Origin: Mariprofundaceae bacterium
Lineage (GTDB): Bacteria; Pseudomonadota; Zetaproteobacteria; Mariprofundales; J009
Assembly: GCA_015489095.1 (NCBI GenBank)
Contig: WFMN01000020.1
Span: 1 to 7,467 of the forward strand
DNA length: 7,467 nucleotides
Direction: 5' to 3'
Under the pieces are notes generated by a model, which worked only from the letters and a program-made list of their open reading frames with translations, made no database searches and was not told the origin of the DNA. Shown in pieces: positions 5,964 through 7,467 of this stretch. The position numbers and the translations under genes were made by a program. Positions within the stretch are counted from its first letter, which is position 1. Every line of letters begins with the position of its first letter.

Positions 5964-7288
5964 GCCTCCTGCCAGCGGAGCGACATTCCCAACTGCTGCC
6001 CCAGCGACACAAACGATGGAAACGAGGTGGCAATCGCCCCCGCGTTGTGGATGGCTATCGGCGCCTTGGCGCGCTGCGCCGCCACCGCCATCGCCATCGC
6101 GATGCGGTGATCGCCACAGGCATCCACGCTGCAACCGCCCGCAAGCGATCCGCCGGTAATGCGCACGCCGTCCGGCAGCTCTTCCACCCGCGCCCCGGCG
6201 GCGCCAAGCGCCGCCGCCATCACCGCGATGCGGTCGGACTCCTTCACCCGCAGCTCTTCCGCCCCCTCCAGCAGGAACTCCCCTTCGGAGAGGGCAGCGG
6301 CCGCGAACAGCAGCGGGAACTCGTCGATGGTGTCTGCGATATCGCGTGGCGGCACCTGCACCCCGTGTAGGCGGCTTCCCGTCACCACCAGATCGGCCAC
6401 CGGCTCGCTGCCCACTTCACTGCGGTTATCCAGCGCAAGATCCGCCCCCATCGCCTGCAGCAGACGGCACCAGCCATCGCGGCGCGGATTGATTCCGACC
6501 GAAGGCAGCGCCACCTTCGAGCCATCGACCAGTGCCGCCGCCACCGCGAAAAAGGCGGCCGATGAGCTATCCGACGGGATCAGCACCGTCGAAGAGGGCG
6601 CCGTCAATCCGCCCGTCGGCTTCAGTGTAATCCAGCCATACTCCACCCCGACCGGCTGCCCGAACAGCGGCAGCATGCGCTCGGTATGGTCGCGGGTGGG
6701 GCGCGGTTCACGCACGCGGGTGGTGCCGTCGGCAAACAGCCCCGCCAGCAACACGCACGACTTCACCTGCGCGCTGGCCACCTTGGGCTCAAAATCGATC
6801 CCGCGCAGCGAACCGCCACGGATGGCCAGTGGAAGCCGGTTGCCGCCGTCGCGGCCATCGATATCCGCCCCCATGCGACGCACGGGATTGGCCACCCGCG
6901 CCATCGGCCGCTGATGCAGCGAGGCGTCGCCCACCAGCACCGAGTGGAACGGCTGCCCCGCCAGCACCCCCACCATCAGGCGGGCGCAGGTGCCGGCATT
7001 GCCCGCATCCAGCACCGACTCCGGCTCCTGCAACCCGTGCAGCCCCACGCCGTGTACCGTCAATTCGGTGCGCGCCTCGTTGTGCCAAGTGATGCGCACC
7101 CCCATGCGGGCAAAGACCGCCGCCGTCGCTAGGTTGTCTTCACCGGAGAGGAACCCTTGGATGTGGGTATCCCCTTCCGCCATCGCCGCCAGCATCACCG
7201 CGCGATGGGAGATCGATTTGTCGCCGGGGATGGTCACCCGACCTTGCAACGGCTCCTCGGCCGGCCCCGCAATCAACACCTTATTCAC
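5960..7288 (-). CDS. aroA: 3-phosphoshikimate 1-carboxyvinyltransferase (EPSP synthase), class II-like
   Basis: Sixth step of the shikimate pathway: transfers enolpyruvyl from phosphoenolpyruvate to shikimate 3-phosphate. The 442-residue protein is complete. Motifs: IPGDKSISHRAVM (20-32), DAGNAGTCARLM (94-105), GDASLHQRPMARV (120-132), ASAQVKSCVLLAGL (171-184), PTRDHTERML (197-206), IDEFPLLFAAA (321-331), EELRVKESDRI (344-354), DHRIAMAMAV (393-402) and IATSFPSF (419-426). The RPM, RDHTE and DASL blocks match class II enzymes (the CP4 type and the AroA half of the Pseudomonas TyrA-AroA fusion) better than the E. coli type. The residue that is Ala in CP4 (NAAT) is Gly here (NAGT, 97-100). The start is GTG 7286-7288, 8 nt inside the end of tyrA, with GGGGG as a weak ribosome binding site, so translation is probably coupled. 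Confidence 0.97.
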   Translation of the reverse strand: MNKVLIAGPAEEPLQGRVTIPGDKSISHRAVMLAAMAEGDTHIQGFLSGEDNLATAAVFARMGVRITWHNEARTELTVHGVGLHGLQEPESVLDAGNAGTCARLMVGVLAGQPFHSVLVGDASLHQRPMARVANPVRRMGADIDGRDGGNRLPLAIRGGSLRGIDFEPKVASAQVKSCVLLAGLFADGTTRVREPRPTRDHTERMLPLFGQPVGVEYGWITLKPTGGLTAPSSTVLIPSDSSSAAFFAVAAALVDGSKVALPSVGINPRRDGWCRLLQAMGADLALDNRSEVGSEPVADLVVTGSRLHGVQVPPRDIADTIDEFPLLFAAAALSEGEFLLEGAEELRVKESDRIAVMAAALGAAGARVEELPDGVRITGGSLAGGCSVDACGDHRIAMAMAVAAQRAKAPIAIHNAGAIATSFPSFVSLGQQLGMSLRWQEA

Positions 7289-7467
7289 CCTTATCCCCCA
7301 AGCCTTTTTCCTGCAGCCAACGATCCCGTGCCTCCTTGGCGCGGGTGAAGAGGCGCGTCAGCTGTTCGCCGTCTCCCGCCTCCACCGCGCGGCGAATGGT
7401 ATCCAACTCGCCGCGCAGCGCATCGATATTGGCCAGCAGCGCCTCCCGATTGGTGAGCGCGATGTCG
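7281..7467 (-). CDS. tyrA: Prephenate dehydrogenase, C-terminal end (cut by the window edge)
   Basis: Oxidative decarboxylation of prephenate to 4-hydroxyphenylpyruvate on the way to tyrosine. Only the last 61 residues are inside the window. They read DIALTNREALLANIDALRGE and continue with a helical, charged stretch ending RAKEARDRWLQEKGLGDKGE before TAA (7281-7283). The NREALLANID...L..L...F..A...R..W pattern is the usual end of the helical dimerisation domain of the TyrA family; the NAD-binding and catalytic parts lie beyond the right edge. Position directly before aroA supports the call, since Pseudomonas fuses these two activities in one protein. Here they are separate but overlap by 8 nt. 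A distant relative of the same dehydrogenase fold is the only alternative. Confidence 0.82.
   Translation of the reverse strand, partial: DIALTNREALLANIDALRGELDTIRRAVEAGDGEQLTRLFTRAKEARDRWLQEKGLGDKGE

Noticed and set aside
5964..6134. Upstream extension of the cmk frame to an earlier ATG
   Set aside because: The extra 57 residues lie inside aroA in another frame, have no Cmk homology, and the ATG at 5961-5963 gives the normal family N-terminus.

Overview
The window looks like chromosomal core sequence from a GC-rich Gram-negative proteobacterium. The evidence is the pairing of LapA/LapB (lipopolysaccharide assembly) with IhfB, six-domain ribosomal protein S1 and a non-LPXTG, PilD-type prepilin, in the order aroA-cmk-rpsA-ihfB-lapA-lapB-pyrF. 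That order resembles gammaproteobacteria, but beta- or zetaproteobacteria cannot be excluded from this sequence alone. All real genes lie on the minus strand and read from the right end to the left end. I see no mobile element, CRISPR array, tRNA or rRNA. Layout in transcription order (right to left): the C-terminal end of prephenate dehydrogenase (tyrA, cut by the window edge) overlaps aroA (EPSP synthase, GTG start) by 8 nt. aroA overlaps cmk (cytidylate kinase) by 4 nt. A 118-nt interval follows, then rpsA (ribosomal protein S1), which overlaps ihfB (IHF beta subunit) by 4 nt. A 97-nt gap with a perfect 11-bp stem-loop ending in T residues separates ihfB from lapA. Then lapA, lapB and pyrF (OMP decarboxylase) are joined by 4-nt overlaps, a GspI-like pseudopilin gene overlaps the end of pyrF by 14 nt, and after 18 nt valS (valyl-tRNA synthetase) begins and runs off the left edge. 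Functionally this is a growth-linked cluster: aromatic amino acid synthesis (TyrA, AroA), nucleotide metabolism (Cmk, PyrF), translation (S1, ValRS), nucleoid structure (IHF) and envelope homeostasis (LapAB controlling LpxC turnover). The pseudopilin is the odd member. The most interesting spot is the cmk-rpsA interval. One frame, continuing from the cmk stop, reads a CxxC motif (YCRQCNWYKEVPI). The frame offset by -1 reads a second CxxC (GAGCAGCDIKNG) and stops with an ATGA overlap on the rpsA start, the same junction type used elsewhere in this cluster. Together they resemble a very small zinc-ribbon gene broken by a frameshift, or an overlapping leader ORF. This is an inference and competes with the simpler reading that the interval is only the rpsA leader. 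S1 also carries an unusual acidic N-terminal tail of about 75 residues. Start and end positions come from direct reading of frames; family assignments come from recognised motifs, not from database searches.
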